A stretch of 64,000 nucleotides of DNA, from positions 320,001 to 384,000 of the forward strand of contig NC_081302.1 in NCBI RefSeq assembly GCF_030435805.1, written 5' to 3'. Below, one piece after another: positions 1-21,700 of this stretch. Each line of letters begins with the position of its first letter. The first letter of the stretch is position 1. Source of the stretch: Mustela lutreola. Its lineage: Eukaryota > Chordata > Mammalia > Carnivora > Mustelidae. The position numbers and the translations under genes are program-made. The notes under the pieces are model-generated. The model saw only the letters and a program-made list of their open reading frames with translations. It was not told the origin of the DNA and ran no database searches.

Positions 1-227
1 GCGTCGGCGGCGGTGCCAGCCCCCCGCTGGGTGCAGAGCCCGCCCCGGGACGTGCCGTGAGGCGTGTCAGAGGGAGGGGCGTGCATGTGGAATCGGGTCC
101 CTTTTGTTCTGAATATGAACGGTCGGCAGGCTGCTCAGGGAGGACCCTGAGTGTGACGTCCTGAGGCCTTGGGTGCTTGGAGTTCCAAGAAAGTATCTGC
201 TGGGATGACATCAGACAGCTTCTGGCA

Positions 228-420
228 AGTTGTATTGTGTGTCCCCCAAAACCTCACAGCAACGTCCTGACCCCAGCACCTCAGACTGAGACAGAATTTG
301 GAGAGAGGATCTTTAAAGAGGTCATTAAGGTCACCCGAAGTCATTAGGGCGCGCCCTAGTCCCGTATGACCGGAGTCCTTCTAAGATTGGGACGCAGCGG
401 TGGACACGGGAGAAGCTGCT
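228..420 (+). mobile_element. MaLR-type LTR fragment (fossil)
   Basis: The stretch with 'gtgtgtcccccaaaacctca', then 'atttggagagaggatcttta' and 'aaagaggtcattaaggtcac', follows the 5' half of mammalian MaLR (MLT1/MST-like) solo LTRs in order. It is old, heavily diverged and incomplete, with no internal region. The subfamily cannot be assigned by eye. Confidence 0.6.
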
Positions 421-423
421 CAG

Positions 424-1010
424 CGTCACTCGTCGTCAGGAAAGGAGGAGTCCGGACCACAGGGGGTGTCACTTCACACCGGCCAGACGGCAGAACCGCT
501 GAAACCAACAAAACAGGAACCGTGGGTGTGGGCGAGGACGCAGAGCAGGGGAGCCCCGTGCGTTGGTGGGGACGCAGGCCGGCGCAGCCGCTGTGGGTAA
601 CAGCATGGAGGCTCCTCAAAGAGTCAAAACCAGAGCTTCCGCACTACTGGGTATGAGCTCGGAGGACAAAAACATGGGTGCAACGGGCCCCGGGCTGCCA
701 GCCGCCTTCTCTGCAGTGGCCACGATGCAGAAGCAGCCGAGTGTCCGGCGAGGATGGACGCAGGAAGATGATGCGGGCTGTGGGTGCACACGCAACGGAC
801 CACGACTCCGTGTCAGGAGGACGAGGTCGTGCCACTTGTGATGTGAGCGGACCCAGGGCCCTGCTGCCCAGTGAACGGTATCAGACGAGTAAAGACAAAA
901 GACCACGTGAGTCCACGGAGACGGCACGAAACAGCGACGGTGAGCCCAATGAGTAAACAAGAGCTAGAACCAGAGCCACAGATAGAGACTCAGCGGGGCG
1001 GGGTGGGGGC
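424..1010 (+). mobile_element. Old L1 fragment (ORF2 3' end and 3' UTR)
   Basis: From about 424 the sequence follows the distal part of L1 ORF2 in order. It includes the 'gcagccgctgtgggtaacag' and 'catggaggctcctcaaagag' segments at about 585-622 and 'gcactactgggtatgagctc' at about 640. It then runs through a diverged 3' region rich in CAAA/ACAG words up to the 'ggcggggtgggggcc' stretch near 1010. It is strongly decayed and carries no reading frame of note. It lies directly after the LTR fragment. Confidence 0.7.
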
Positions 1011-9977
<8,967 letters not shown>

Positions 9978-10240
9978 CTGCCGTGGACAAGGTAGTCGGC
10001 GTCGGGACAGGGCTGGAGGCCCGGGGGCATCTGGAGGGGACGGAAAGCTGCTCTCCTGACCTGCTGGCCGCCTCAGTCCTGCAGTGAGCTGGTGGGGAGG
10101 GACTGGGGCTTGAGACAAGCATCCCTGAGAAATGACACTGACACCATTTCAGGGCACCGAGGACCACCCAGGTATGACCCACTGGTCCGCTGGCTAAGCG
10201 ACGAGGCCATCTTACACAATAAAGTGTGAACGGAAGTTGT
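9978..10240 (+). other. C13orf46: C13orf46 3' UTR (predicted)
   Basis: Sequence between the stop codon and the first downstream AATAAA plus about 20 nt. No repeat is seen. The 3' end is inferred from the poly(A) signal only. Confidence 0.6.
10218..10223 (+). terminator. AATAAA polyadenylation signal of C13orf46
   Basis: Canonical AATAAA in 'cttacacaataaagtgtgaa', followed within 30 nt by a GT/T-rich element (gtgtgaacggaagttgttct). It is the first AATAAA after the stop codon. Confidence 0.7.
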
Positions 10241-10245
10241 TCTCT

Positions 10246-12850
10246 CTCTCTGGTTCCCGCTGCGGGGTCCCCATCTCTTCCATGTACCTCGTTCCCTGAA
10301 GTGTAACTGGGTGGGGGGGAGCTCCGGGATAGAAGGTGGAGCCTCCCAGGTCACGTGTGCAGGACGGCGATGGCGGCCGTGACCACCTAGCCCTGCCCTT
10401 CAGATCATATGAACACCAAGAAACAAAGTCAGCTCCCCCTGGCGTCCTGGAGAGGGCTCTATTCTCAGCGATGGCCCATGAACTTGGCCCCCAGTGCACC
10501 TCAGGGGAGTCCCAGCCCCAGGGAGAAGAGCCCTGAGGGAGGCCAAGCGTGTTCCCTGAGGCCCTGGGAGGCAAACCTGACCAGGAGAGTGCCAGCCCTA
10601 CAGCCGTGTGCAGGAGCTGTGAGGGTCAGGGGCCCCCGGGGACACCGTGTCACACATCGAGGCTCTGGGAGATGGTGCTCACAGGACGACGGGGCGGGAG
10701 CAGAGGGCCACGCAAAGGGAGGCATGACAGGGCTTCGCAGTGTCTTGTTCAGACAGTTGAGGCTCCGCCAACTGCCACAGGCCAACCAGCATCCAACCGA
10801 AGATGGAGAACGCAGCACACGCACGCACTGTCACCCCCACGAGCATGTGCACACGCACACGCACACGTACGCACACACACACGCACACACGTAGGCAGTC
10901 ACACCCTCACACGCGCACGCACATACAGCACACACAAGTGCTCAGGGAAACGAGGGCCCATGAGAAGCGGCATCTCAGGGTGAAGAGTATCTGGGCTCAG
11001 AGCTCAGAGGAGTCCCACAGGTGAAGCCCTCAAACGCCCGCCATCCCCCCAGGGCAGCGCTGTTGGTCTGAGAGCAGCGAGGCTCAGAGGCAGCTGCAAA
11101 CTGCTGAGATCCACTGCGTGAACCAGCATCCCTGGGCAGGCAGGGGCCAAGCTGTCACAGGACCAGATCCCAGAGCGGGTCACTTGCCAAGCACTCCGAG
11201 CACTCCGTGGACTCAGAGGTGCCATGCACGGAGGCCGGATCACTGCTCAGACCCTGTCCCAGCCCCCAGACAGGCAGCCCCCGTCCCCGCCCAGCTCCTA
11301 CCAGACACCACCTACTACGGAGGCCCCCAGGAAGCTTCTGGAGACACAGTTGGTCTGCCCCGTGGCCGGGACAGGAGGAGCAGACCTCCATGCTCGGGTC
11401 CCAGGGCCCCCTCCCCAGGGCAGCACTGACCACAGTGGCTTTGCAGATTCCTCTGTGCCCAGGCTCAGCCACAGGACAGGAGGGTGATGGCCTGGGTGGC
11501 CCTTTGGCGTCCATTCCTCTCACCGTCCAGCCCTTGTCAAGGCATGTGGCTGCCGGCTTCTCAGGGCTGGAAAGCGGGGAGGCCACAGTGTGCACAGCGG
11601 GGCTAGCTTGCTTGAACCTTTCACCGGGTTAGGGTATAAACTCCCAAATCAGATCATGTCTGACTTTTCACTGGGCCTCTGAACCTTAGAGGTCTGGGGG
11701 TGTCTTCCGGTCGGCTGGGCCAGCGATCGTCTAGGTGCATCTGCCGGACACCCGGGCCAGGGCGGGCCTGGGGTGTAACTGGAGGCGTTGGGCTTGCAGG
11801 TGTGGGGGCTTTGTCCAGCCTTCTCCTCCATGCCAAGTCCCTGAGCTGCGGGCAGGGGGGCCCCAGAAGCCAGGGGCTCTTGCGGGAGCGCACACGCGGG
11901 GAAAGCACCAAGGCCCCATCCTGGGCATGTCAAGGGTTGCCAGCCCTGCCTGGCTGGACCTCGCTCTGCTGAGGCTTCCATGGAGCAGGCACTGCCTGTG
12001 GGTAGGCCCGTCTGTCCCGCCTGGAAAGTGCACCAGCCCTGGGGGTGGGGGCTGGGGAGGCAACTTGGACACCCAGCGGCCGCCTAGAGGAGGTAGGTTC
12101 ACATGGAGCAGTAGGGCCCGCTCGCTGGCAGCCGGAAACACAGCAGGCTGGACGGCAAGCGGGAGCCACAGTGTTCAGCCTGAGCTGCTGGCCGCCCTGG
12201 CGCCCCGGTGCCTTCCGACCTCTGCTGGCCTCCCCCTGCTCAGAGGCACCCCCGCCCTCGGGTTCCCCCACCTCCACCTGTCAAGGGCCCTGAGGAAGCT
12301 CACTGGTGGCATTTTCTGTCACACACGGGCTTGGCCCATGGTCGCAGGTGGTGGCCCCGTCATCCCCGGTCCCAGGCCTGGTTTCCCCCTTGGCCCTTCA
12401 GGGGGCCCACAGACACCAGTAAGTGAGAGAGGCCACCAGAGCCCTCCTGAGGCAGGGACAGGACAGGACAGGCAGCGTCCCGCGCACACACAGCTCAGGG
12501 AGCGACACCAGTTCTGGGCGCTGCTCCTGTGCCGCCAATACCCGCACCCCCGGCAATGCCTCCAGCCTTTTCTCTCCAGTAATGTTACCCCCCACCCCCA
12601 CCGCCAAATCCCACATGCGTCTTCCTTGGGGGTAATACGGGAGCTCTCAAAACCCATTTAATTTCTCCTCTTTCCTATTCTCCGTGCTAGAGTCTTCGTA
12701 TACTTCTATGTAATATGTAATAAGTATATATGATGAACGTGGAGCGTGGAGTGGGAGGGATATATACAGCTTTTTTACAAGCGCAGCATCGCGCCGCAAC
12801 CGTTTCTTTACGAGTTTTCACTGTCCCATGCGTTTTCACCAATGTCACCC
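10246..12850. other. Intergenic, GC-rich
   Basis: No gene is supported. It contains the CA-rich repeat at 10845-10940. A low-GC patch at about 12655-12800 (taatatgtaataagtatata) matches nothing I recognise. Long open frames on both strands lack homology or splice support. Confidence 0.65.
10845..10940 (+). repeat. Imperfect (CA)n / (GCACAC)n microsatellite
   Basis: Alternating CA with regular CG and TA variants (acgcacacgcacacgtacgc). It is a purine/pyrimidine alternating tract of the Z-DNA-prone type. Confidence 0.9.
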
Positions 12851-12854
12851 GTGA

Positions 12855-12955
12855 GTGGTGCTGAACACCTACCGTGGGCCACGCCGGTGACCGAGACCAA
12901 CACCGCTCCTCTCGGAGTGTCCATTCCAGTGGGGCACAGAGAGCGGGCATCCGCG
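12855..12955 (-). mobile_element. L2 (LINE2) 3' fragment
   Basis: 'gctgaacacctaccgtgggc', then 'gtgtccattccagtggggca', reads as the reverse complement of the L2 3' end (the consensus region with 'agtgcctggcacatagtagg'). It is old and short. Confidence 0.55.
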
Positions 12956-13084
12956 GAACACGGAGCTCCATAGACACGAACTCCATCACCTTGAGAAGCG
13001 ACCTCCAGCAGCTGCACCCCAGGGCACAGGGCACCGTGGGGATAACGTTCCGGGCCCCCCGAGAGTCCCGGGACAGCGGCGGCG

Positions 13085-13200
13085 ACAGCAGGCAGCAGGT
13101 GTTGGCTCTGCGCCAGGCACAGGAAGCTGTCCAGAGCGTTTTTGCAAATCTGAAGTCCTTAATTCCACCACAACCTACAGGTTCTGCTCCCAGCCCCGCT
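13085..13200 (-). mobile_element. MIR fragment
   Basis: 'ctctgcgccaggcacaggaa', 'ccagagcgtttttgcaaatc' and 'ccttaattccaccacaacct' follow the reverse complement of the MIR 3' half in order, with heavy divergence. Confidence 0.45.
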
Positions 13201-15519
13201 GTGTAGCTGAGAGTGTGTACGTGAGGGACCCTCGGCGACGCCGGTCACCGGCTGCTGCCCTCAGAGATCACCGTGCCCAAGCCCTGACCTAAATATGCTA
13301 TTGCTGCTGGGCAGTTGGCTTCTGGCCCTTCTCCGGGCCTCCAGGACCCTCGCGTGGAACGTGCGCCTCCCGCAGCCAGCCCTGGACCCCGGCAGGTGCG
13401 GCCCGAGCGCGCAGAGACGCCTGTCCAGTGCGCCTCCTGGTGGCGGGCCTGCTGCGGCGCGTCACCCGGTTCCTCAGCGGGGAGGTCACCACCACTGTCC
13501 AAGAGGTGGCGATGGCGAGTCGCTCCGTTAGTACCCGAGAATTTAAAGTCTGGTCATTCCTAAGGGGGGCTGGAATGCCAGTGCTTTGTTGGCCTCCAGC
13601 TGTGGGCAAGACGAGGCCTTGACCCAGACCCTGTGCGCACTGTGCATCTCCGCTCCTCCTGTTTTTAGGGCTGGGGACTTACACCCGCTGCCCAGAGGTC
13701 AGGTTCCCAGGTGCTGGCGCTCCTTGCCCTCTGACCCCATGACCCATGACCCCACGAGCTCTGTAGGACAGACCGGCAGACAGACCTCCTTGGCACTTCC
13801 ACTTCGACCATCTCGGGTGCTTCCCAGGGCTGGAAATTCTTGGTTCATGTGGAAACTTACCTCAAATAGATCCTTCCCACAAAGACCTCCACAAAACAGA
13901 GGGCAAAACTCCATCTGCAGTCACCGGGTGCCCTGGTGTCCAGTGACGTGGGGTGTGGAGGGCCTGCCTGGAAGGCAGGAGCTGAGTCGGGACGGCCTGG
14001 CCACTGCACGGGCATCTGGGGGCTGCTGAGGCCTGGGGAGGTGAGAAGCGTGCCCGGGATCGAAGACCACCAGTGCACGAGCCGTGAGGGTTGTCTGGGG
14101 GCAGCCCAAGCCTGGGCAGAGGGAAAGGCGCTCTTCCTGTAGCCCTGTCCAGTGCCCCCAAACACAGCCTGCCTGAGAATCCACCCCAGGCGCCCCGGAC
14201 AAGGGCAAGGGGGAGGGCAGTCCTGGGGCTCAGGAGAGACAGAATCCTGTGCGGGCTGGGGGCGGGAGCCCTCATCAAGGCCAGCTAGACTTCCCCAAGG
14301 TCTCCCTCTGCTTGTTTTCGGGGGACAGGGCTTCCGGGGAGTCCAATGTGCACAAGCAGGAGGTTCGGTCCGGCGACTCCTTCTGGGTCACGCTGGGCTT
14401 AACCGGCCCAGGCCCTGGCCACAGCGCAGCAGTCTGTGGGAAAGCCGCTACTGGTTCTGACCAGCACCGCCTCTGCGGGGAGCTGGGGAGTGAGTGGGCC
14501 CTCTGGCTGCAGGTTAGAAGGATTCCGTTCTGACAGAGCCCGGAGACCAGGAGGGGTGGCGGTCCCACTCTACAGATGGTAGAACTAAGGTGCACATGAC
14601 CTCATTCTGCCCCCACAGCCAGGGTCCCAGGGTCCCAGGGTCCCATCTCAGCGGAGACCTGGCCCAGGCAGGCTTCTCACAATGCTCTCACGGGGTCCTT
14701 CAGACACCACAGCACCCCCACTGCATCCTCTGCCCCCACAGCTGGGGGATCCCTGGGGAGCTGGCCTTGTCCCTCCCCGACAGGCACGCACCCCGCTTCC
14801 AGATTCGTCCACGGGGGAGCTCTTCGCGCCGTTTGCTGGCTGCTTCCTGCCCCTCTCGCTCTGAACACACTCCTGGGTTCCGCTCACTGTGTCACTTGCT
14901 TCCAGACAACCTCACTGCCGGCCACCAGGAGACAGTTTCCTGTCTTCAGCAAGTGGCTCCGAAGCCCCGGAGCCACCCCTGGGTCCCCACTGGCCCACTG
15001 GGGGCAGAGTCTTGGCAGGGAGGGAGGCGTGTGCATTCCTGCCTTGAGTCACATCCCAAACCATGACCTTGAAAAGCATGTTTCCCAATCACTGCCCCAA
15101 GAGTCTGGGCAGGCTGAGAGCAGAATTCCAGCCAGGAGAACACCCCTTCCCCCTCCCCCACGGATATCTGGGACGGGGGCTGCTCGAGCCAACCCCACAC
15201 TAGGCCCTTGGAGGGGCCCTTCCAGAACTTCCTGGGCCCAGCCTCTAAGCCTGCAGGCGGTCAGGGCATGACCGGCTCCTGATGATTTGGGGCTGTCCCT
15301 CCCTTTGGGCTTCGGAGGACGGGGATAGGGACATCCACACGCTGTCCTGCGGCTGCTCCCTTCCCGATGCGGAGTGGGGATGCCAATCCCTGCAAACAGG
15401 CTCGAGAGAGAGGCTCAGACACCCCAGCCCGCCTGGTTCTCTGCAGCCGCAAGCTCGACCCTGGGCTAAGGGTCTCCGTCTCTCGGCCCTGATGCCTCCA
15501 TTACAGTCTGGGCTCCAGG
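13201..15519. other. Intergenic, GC-rich
   Basis: No gene or clear repeat. There is a threefold 'agggtcccagggtccc' stutter at 14622-14643 and a possible MIR core remnant near 14565-14590 (ctctacagatggtagaacta), too short to call. Confidence 0.65.
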
Positions 15520-15770
15520 CTCTGGCACGGTTTTCTTTTCTTTCTCTCTCTTTCCTTCTCTTTCTCTCTTCCTTCCTTTCTTTCAATTTTACCTATTTAT
15601 GAGAGCAAGCGTGACAGAGGCTGCGGCGGAGGCAGAGGGAGAAGCAGGCTCCATGCTGAGCAGGAAGCCCGATACGGGGCTCAATCCCAGGACCCGGGGA
15701 CCACAACCCAAGCCGAAGGCAGACGCCGCACTGACTGAGCCCCCCAGGAGCCCCTCTGGCAGGGTTTTCT
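15520..15770 (-). mobile_element. CAN-SINE, antisense, with 17-bp target-site duplication
   Basis: The body at 15537-15753 reads on the minus strand as a tRNA-derived head (CCTGGGGGGCTCAGTCAGTG), a B-box-like CTGGGATTGAGCCCCG, then a long polypyrimidine/polypurine tail (15537-15590, TTTCTCTCTTTCC on plus). It is flanked by ctctggcacggttttct (15520-15536) and ctctggcagggttttct (15754-15770), 16 of 17 identical. The long tail microsatellite suggests moderate age. Confidence 0.9.
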
Positions 15771-18700
15771 AAACAAACAACAGGGAAATGTGATTTCCCT
15801 GACCCCTCTGATACACACAGGTCTGTTTCAGCAACCAAACAAAATGGCCAACTGCAAACTGACACCCAGCTTGGAGACACAAGGTGGGGTCAGGGGCCGC
15901 TCGCCCCCCTACCCAGTGAGGGCCTTACCCCCCACCCTGGCTACGGGTCCGTTAGTGGGCAGTGAGGGCTGGGGGTAGGGGGCTGAGGCGAAGCCCAGAG
16001 ACACAGTCGGTGTTCTCTGTGGGGAAAGCAGATCAAGGCAGGCGGCTGTGGGGTGAGCAGGGTCACCAGGGTCACTAGCCAGCCTGTGACTGCGACGACC
16101 TCCCCAGGACCCAGAAGCCTGAGGGGCCGTCCCCTCACCCAGCCCAAGCCCTCTGCTGGAGCAGGAGTTGGGGGGAGACTCAGGCCCAGCTTTGCTCACA
16201 TCTGTCCTCTGCACAAGGGACTGGGCTCCGCCAGTCAGAGGTCAGGACAGAGCACAACTTCCCTTTGCGGAGACCTCTCCTTCCCACACACCCCTGCCCA
16301 GGGTTGGGGGGAGCTGGGACAGAGAGAGTCAGCAGCCCTCGCCGACTCTCTGACACCCACCGGCGGCCCAACAATCCCACTCTGGCCCTAACGCCTGGGG
16401 TCAGGGTGCTCCGTCCCCCAAGCACCCCCCGTCCGGCCCCCCCGGCTGCCATGGGGGCCCCAGTGTCTTTACTCACACAAAGCAGATTCGGTGAAACTCA
16501 CTGTCCAAATGTTTTTATCTCCGTTGTGTGGGTACAATGAACCCAGTCACTGGCCATTGGTGTTTGGCTCCCCAGAGGTCAGAGGCCAGGGGTCACACTC
16601 AGCTGGCTAGGAGCCAGGAGTCCGAGCACGGTAGAAAGGGTCCTTGGGAACAGCAGATGACGCTCCTCTCCCTCGGGAACCTGCGCGGGTCCTCGAGCTC
16701 CATGCCTGGGTCTGGACAAAGCCCTCAGCGTGCCTGGCTCCGCTGAGTCCCTCGGCAGCGGTCCGGTTCGGCAGTGGTCGGTTTGGCAGCAGTCCGGTTC
16801 GCCGCGTGCGCGTCTCGTGCCGGCATCGCATTCATGCCTCGGTATCCGACGACTTGTGACGCCCCCAACAGTACCTTCTCGGTTCTTCCTCGCCCCTGCC
16901 CTCACCCTCGCTGTCCTGGGGCCCCTCCCCTGCAGCAGGTGCCCGCTGCCCCTGCAGGCGCTGCCCATTCTCTGGAGAAGCAGGGAGCGTTTTCAGCCAT
17001 GTGATGTCTGGACCATCCGTCGGGCAGGGGTCCCTCTAAGTCACCGTGTGGCGCTCCAGCAACGGATGTGAACTTGGACGGGTTCTTGAGAACCTCACAC
17101 CGGCTCCCAGGAGTGATGAGAAATGCTCCAGGTTCCACGGCGGGACGTCTGAAGCCAGCCTGAGCCTTGCCCCATGGCTGCTCTGGTGCTCTGGGGTGCC
17201 GGCATGCCGCGGCGTGACGTGTGATCCTGGAAAAGGCAGGACGAGCAGTCTGGGCTGACAGTCCAGAATGACGGGGGAGGAAGGCACAAGTCATACCTGC
17301 AACCCTTGGGTCCTGCACAAGCTTGGGGAGGAGAGGGGCCTCCCACTGGGGGAGGAAGAGCTCGGGACTCTCCCCAAGCTGAGCATGGCGGATGGTGCCC
17401 AAAGTGGCCTTGCTCTGGGTTTCTCGTACCCCGCTACCCCTCCGCCGCCTGCTCACACACGTGACGGCGTGTCCAGGGATCTGCCCCTGCCAGCCGGAGA
17501 ACCGGGCGGGCCCACGCATTGGAAGTTTGAGACTCAACCAGGGATGCCCAGGGCCACAGCCAGCAAGTGGCCGGGGCGCCTGCTGGGGATGCCTGGCCTG
17601 TTCGCCACGTCTCTCCCTGTCCTGGCCCCTGGTCCCCCTGCACACATGCTCTGCCGGACCCTCTCAGCCCCCCAGGCAGCTACGTCTCGAATCTGGGCAA
17701 GCTCTCAAGGTCCTGGGTCCCATCACCTTGATGAATGAACAGGCCTGTTAGACTCTGAGCTCCCAGGGAGTCACTGGCCCAAGCCGTGGTGGCCGCACGA
17801 GCAGGGAAAAATCTCCTGCCACCCTCGCTCCTACTTCCGCAGACGGCCACCGGCGGCAGCCGCGTCCGCCCCAGCTGGCTGGGGATTTGGGCTTCTCAGG
17901 GCCCCAGGGGCTGCCCCCCCGCCGACGTGCCCATGCAGGACCCCGTGTTTGAGCCCTGGGTGGTGCCCCCAGGTCACCGGCTCCAGCCCGGAAGCCCTCT
18001 TGCCTCCTGTTTGCTCAGGGCTGCAGAGTGGGGGACGGGCCTGGTCTTCCCTGTACCTTCCTCTGAGCACTGCGTCGGACCGTCATGCCCAGTGGCCTCC
18101 TCACCTGTTCGGATGACCCAGCCTCTGGGCCGTGCTCTGGTGCTCCTCCAGAGAACCTGCCGCAGCACACAGAGGAGGGACGCATGGGCGAGCACAGCCC
18201 GACCGCTTCTGTGTCCGGCCTCGGAGGCCCCTGCCTACCCGCCATCCCGCTTCTGCCCTGGCCTGGCCTGCAGTGCAGGACCACGACAGCGGGTCCCCTG
18301 CTGGACAGGATTGGGAAGGGTGCAGCGGCCGCAGCCGTGGTGCCGTCGTCACTCTGTGCCCTGCCTGGCCCAGCTGCTGGACGCTCTCTCAGCACAGGCT
18401 TCCCTTTCCAGCTGTCTTTGTTCCAGAGCGGCCACTGGGCCTGGGAACTTCTGTAGCAATCGTGCTCTGGCTCCCACCTCTTCCCGGAGAGCGCAGCAGG
18501 ACAGCCCCAGACACAGACTGGCCTGGCCAAAGTGCTCATTTAGCATCTCACCCAGCTGACTGCCCACCCAGAAGACTCCTGAATCCTGCTGACCACCTGA
18601 CCTGTCCCTTAGAAGGAGGGGCTCTCTGGGGGACGGTGCTGTGTGTCGCCTGGGGTGCTGTGCTGCGTAGCACCCACCGTGCTCAGGCCACCCCCCCCGG

Positions 18701-21700
18701 CCCCAGAGAAGGGCCCGGCCGCACCGTGCACGTGAGGGCTCCCGGACCTTGTGTAAACCTGAGGAGCCGCCCAGATCACATGGCTCCAGAGGGCTGTGTG
18801 GGCCTTGACCCACATGCGTGTGGCCTCCCCTGCCCCCTGCTGTGGCACCCATTCAGCATGTGTCCTAGCACCTGTGGGGTCATGCTGTTGTCATGACTGG
18901 ACCGCTGGAGAGCCAGGGAGAGAGGCCCCAGGGGGTCGGCCTCGGGTCCGGGTGACTGGCTGTCAAGTCTCACGCTGAAGTCCACGGTCCTCTTGGGGCA
19001 CAAGCCCCGAGTCTCCACACACTGTCCCCCAGGGATTGGTGTCCCCCAGTGGTCATGGCTTCTGTGGCTTTGCTGGCTCGCTGTCTCCCACGCCCACAAC
19101 TATTGGCTGACCGACGCCCTTCTGAACGAAGAGGTGTCCACTGATGTCTTCACTGGTCCCCTCGGCACGATCGCAAGCACGTGGGTTTGACCCCGCGGGC
19201 TAGAGTCCGGATCCGTCACCGCACGGCTGGCTGCTCTCAGGGTCCCTCCCGCAGCACCTTCAGGCTGTGCCCTGTGTCCTTCAACAAGCTCTGACTTTTC
19301 TAATTAATTACTTTCGGGAGCATTTCCTGGCTTTCGTCCCCAAGGACGTTCCAAGCCCGTCGTGCCGTCTCCCTGCACCAGCCAGAGGTGAGCCGCCAGT
19401 TCTCCAAGGACCTGGGTCCCAGTCACACGTCAAAGCCCCAAGAGGAGACGGAGACAGCAGGAGAAGACATCCTGAGAGGAACGTTGGTGGGGGTGGAGGG
19501 CAAACCCCTCTCCGCAGGCCAGCAGGCTCAGGCCGCCGCCGCACCAAGCCTGCGGCTGGGAGACGGTCGGAAGGAACGCGGCCAGGCCCTTCACTGCAGA
19601 CGGTGCCGGGCCGCATGTGCTCTCAAGGTCCCCCTCTGTGAGGTGCAAGCTGCCCTTTCCAGCTGACGGGGGCGACGGAGGTCAGGCCCTGACACATTTC
19701 CAGACCAGGATGCATGGACTCTCTCCTCTCGCAGAGGCCGTCCGTCCGTCCAGGGCCCCAGAAAACCTTCTTAAAGAAATGCTCGACTGGCATAGTCCCG
19801 GCCAGCATGTTCGGTCGGGGTGGGGGAGGCTGAAAACAGGAGGGGCTTCTGCTTCAGGGTCGCTTGTCTGGGGGGCGGGGGTGCCGCTGGCTCCGCACTC
19901 TGTTTCCGGGGCGCAGCGATCCTCCGACCGACCGGTCGGCCCCTCTTGCTTCCCCCCTCTCCAGGCTCTACTCAGGCTCGCCGCAGCCCCCACCCGTCCC
20001 CCGCACTCTTGAGTCCTCGTCCGTCATAGCCGGGCCCGGGAGGGGTGACTCGTGGAAGCCGCCGTGTCTCCAGGGCTGCGGATCCCACTCAGCGTGCAGG
20101 CGGCCCTGGGGACCGGGGCAAGAGCCCCTGCTGGAGCCTGGTCCCCGCAGTGTCAGAGCCATGACCCCGTTGTCTGCTCGCTCACGGGGTCTGCGTGCCC
20201 TGCCCCCAGGCCCCTCTGCCCAGCGCCAGGCCCTGCAGGGCTGCAGCCCAACCCTTTCACAGTGAACCACCTTTGACACCTACGGGGTTCAGTCTGTGAC
20301 CAACCTGGTCCTGTGTCAAGCCTCAGAAACAGGTGTTGCCGTCAGCTCTGTTTTGCAAATGACAGGCCATCGAGAGCCTGGTACCCGCCTGAGACACATG
20401 GCACAGAAAGGGAGCCTGGGGCCCCGGGCCATGAGATCAGGGCCTGGCCACTCCCCCTCTCCGGGGCTAGGACGTGTGTTTGTGCGCACATCACAGGTGA
20501 AATGCAACCAAGGCCCACTCAAGGCTTCAGGCCCAGGAGTCCCTTGGGCCTGCCCCCACCCCCGTTCTGGGTGGTGAACCCCGACGCCCCCTGTTCTAAA
20601 AGGTGACCCCATCATGGCACCGGCACCCCAGGCAGGTTCAGGAAGGCTCCCTGGCTATAAGGGAAGCCAAGTTTCCGAGCGTGCAGGGTCAGCCGGGGAG
20701 GGGTGCTGGGCAGCGGGGATGTTTGGGCCCAGATGTAAGGCAGGAGGCTTTTTGATTCCCGGCAGATGTCGTCCAAGCTGGGGACATGGAGGACCGTGAG
20801 CCCAGTGTCGCCGGCCATGGGCTCACTTCTCCCCCAAGACACCTACGTCTAGTCCAGGGACCTGTGGACATGTCCCTTCCCTGGTAAAAGGGCTTGGAGG
20901 GCCTGGGGGTTCGGGTAGGAACTTCAGGTGGAAGATTGCCCTGGATGGTGATCCCGGGGGCCTCGTTTCAGGGGCAGGTGGGAAGAGACGGAGGGAGACG
21001 GAGGTGCCGCTTGTAGACAGAGCGGGAGGGTGGGGCCTCCACGAGTCCGTGAGGGCCTCCCGGAGAGGACGGTGGGGGCCCGGCGAGCTCACCGGCTCTG
21101 CCCTTCGGATTGATTAGACGACAGAGGCTCCCACACCTACATCCGTGCGATGGCTCAGAGCAGCCGTGGGCAGTCCCCCACTCCCGACCGAGGGGAGGCC
21201 TCTGCGTGAGTCCGTGGTCAGTGAGTCTGGGCCTCCGGCAGCAGCCAGGCCTCAGGCACACACCTGTCCCACCACAAGGGAACCCACCACTGTGGCCGTG
21301 GCGTGGGCCTGTTCTTGCCCTGCAGCCGCTGCGCGGGCGTGAGCAGGGGCCCGGGAGTCCGGGCTCAGGGTCCGTGCACGCACCCTGCCAAGTCCCCACC
21401 TAGGAACCAGGGGCGCCCACGCAGGCCGGTCCCCCGGTGACTTCCATTTCTCGGCTCCTAAGTGTGTGTCTGCCTTTCCTGACTTGGAGCTTTTGGAAAA
21501 GGCTTTTAGAGTCCAGCCGGCAGCAGCCATGAACTCAGGGACCCTGCCTTTCCTGGGCAGCCGGCCCACAGGACGGCCCCGAGTTAACAGCATTTGGGTG
21601 TCACATGCACACTGGCTGTGAGTGTGGCTTGGGGAGCGGGAGCTCTTCCCGGACACGCGGCCCAGCACTGGGCAGGGAGGCGCCGCGGGTTACGGCCCGG

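Noticed and set aside
1-227. Last exon of RASA3 expected by synteny
   Set aside because: No coding frame or recognisable RASA3 C-terminal sequence. It is probably a few kb beyond the left edge.
11735-12661. 308-codon open frame
   Set aside because: Same composition effect, with opposing frames of 110-146 codons on the minus strand and no recognisable protein.
19165-19210. tRNA-like B box (gtgggtttgaccccgcgg)
   Set aside because: There is no matching A box, acceptor stem or SINE body around it; chance resemblance.
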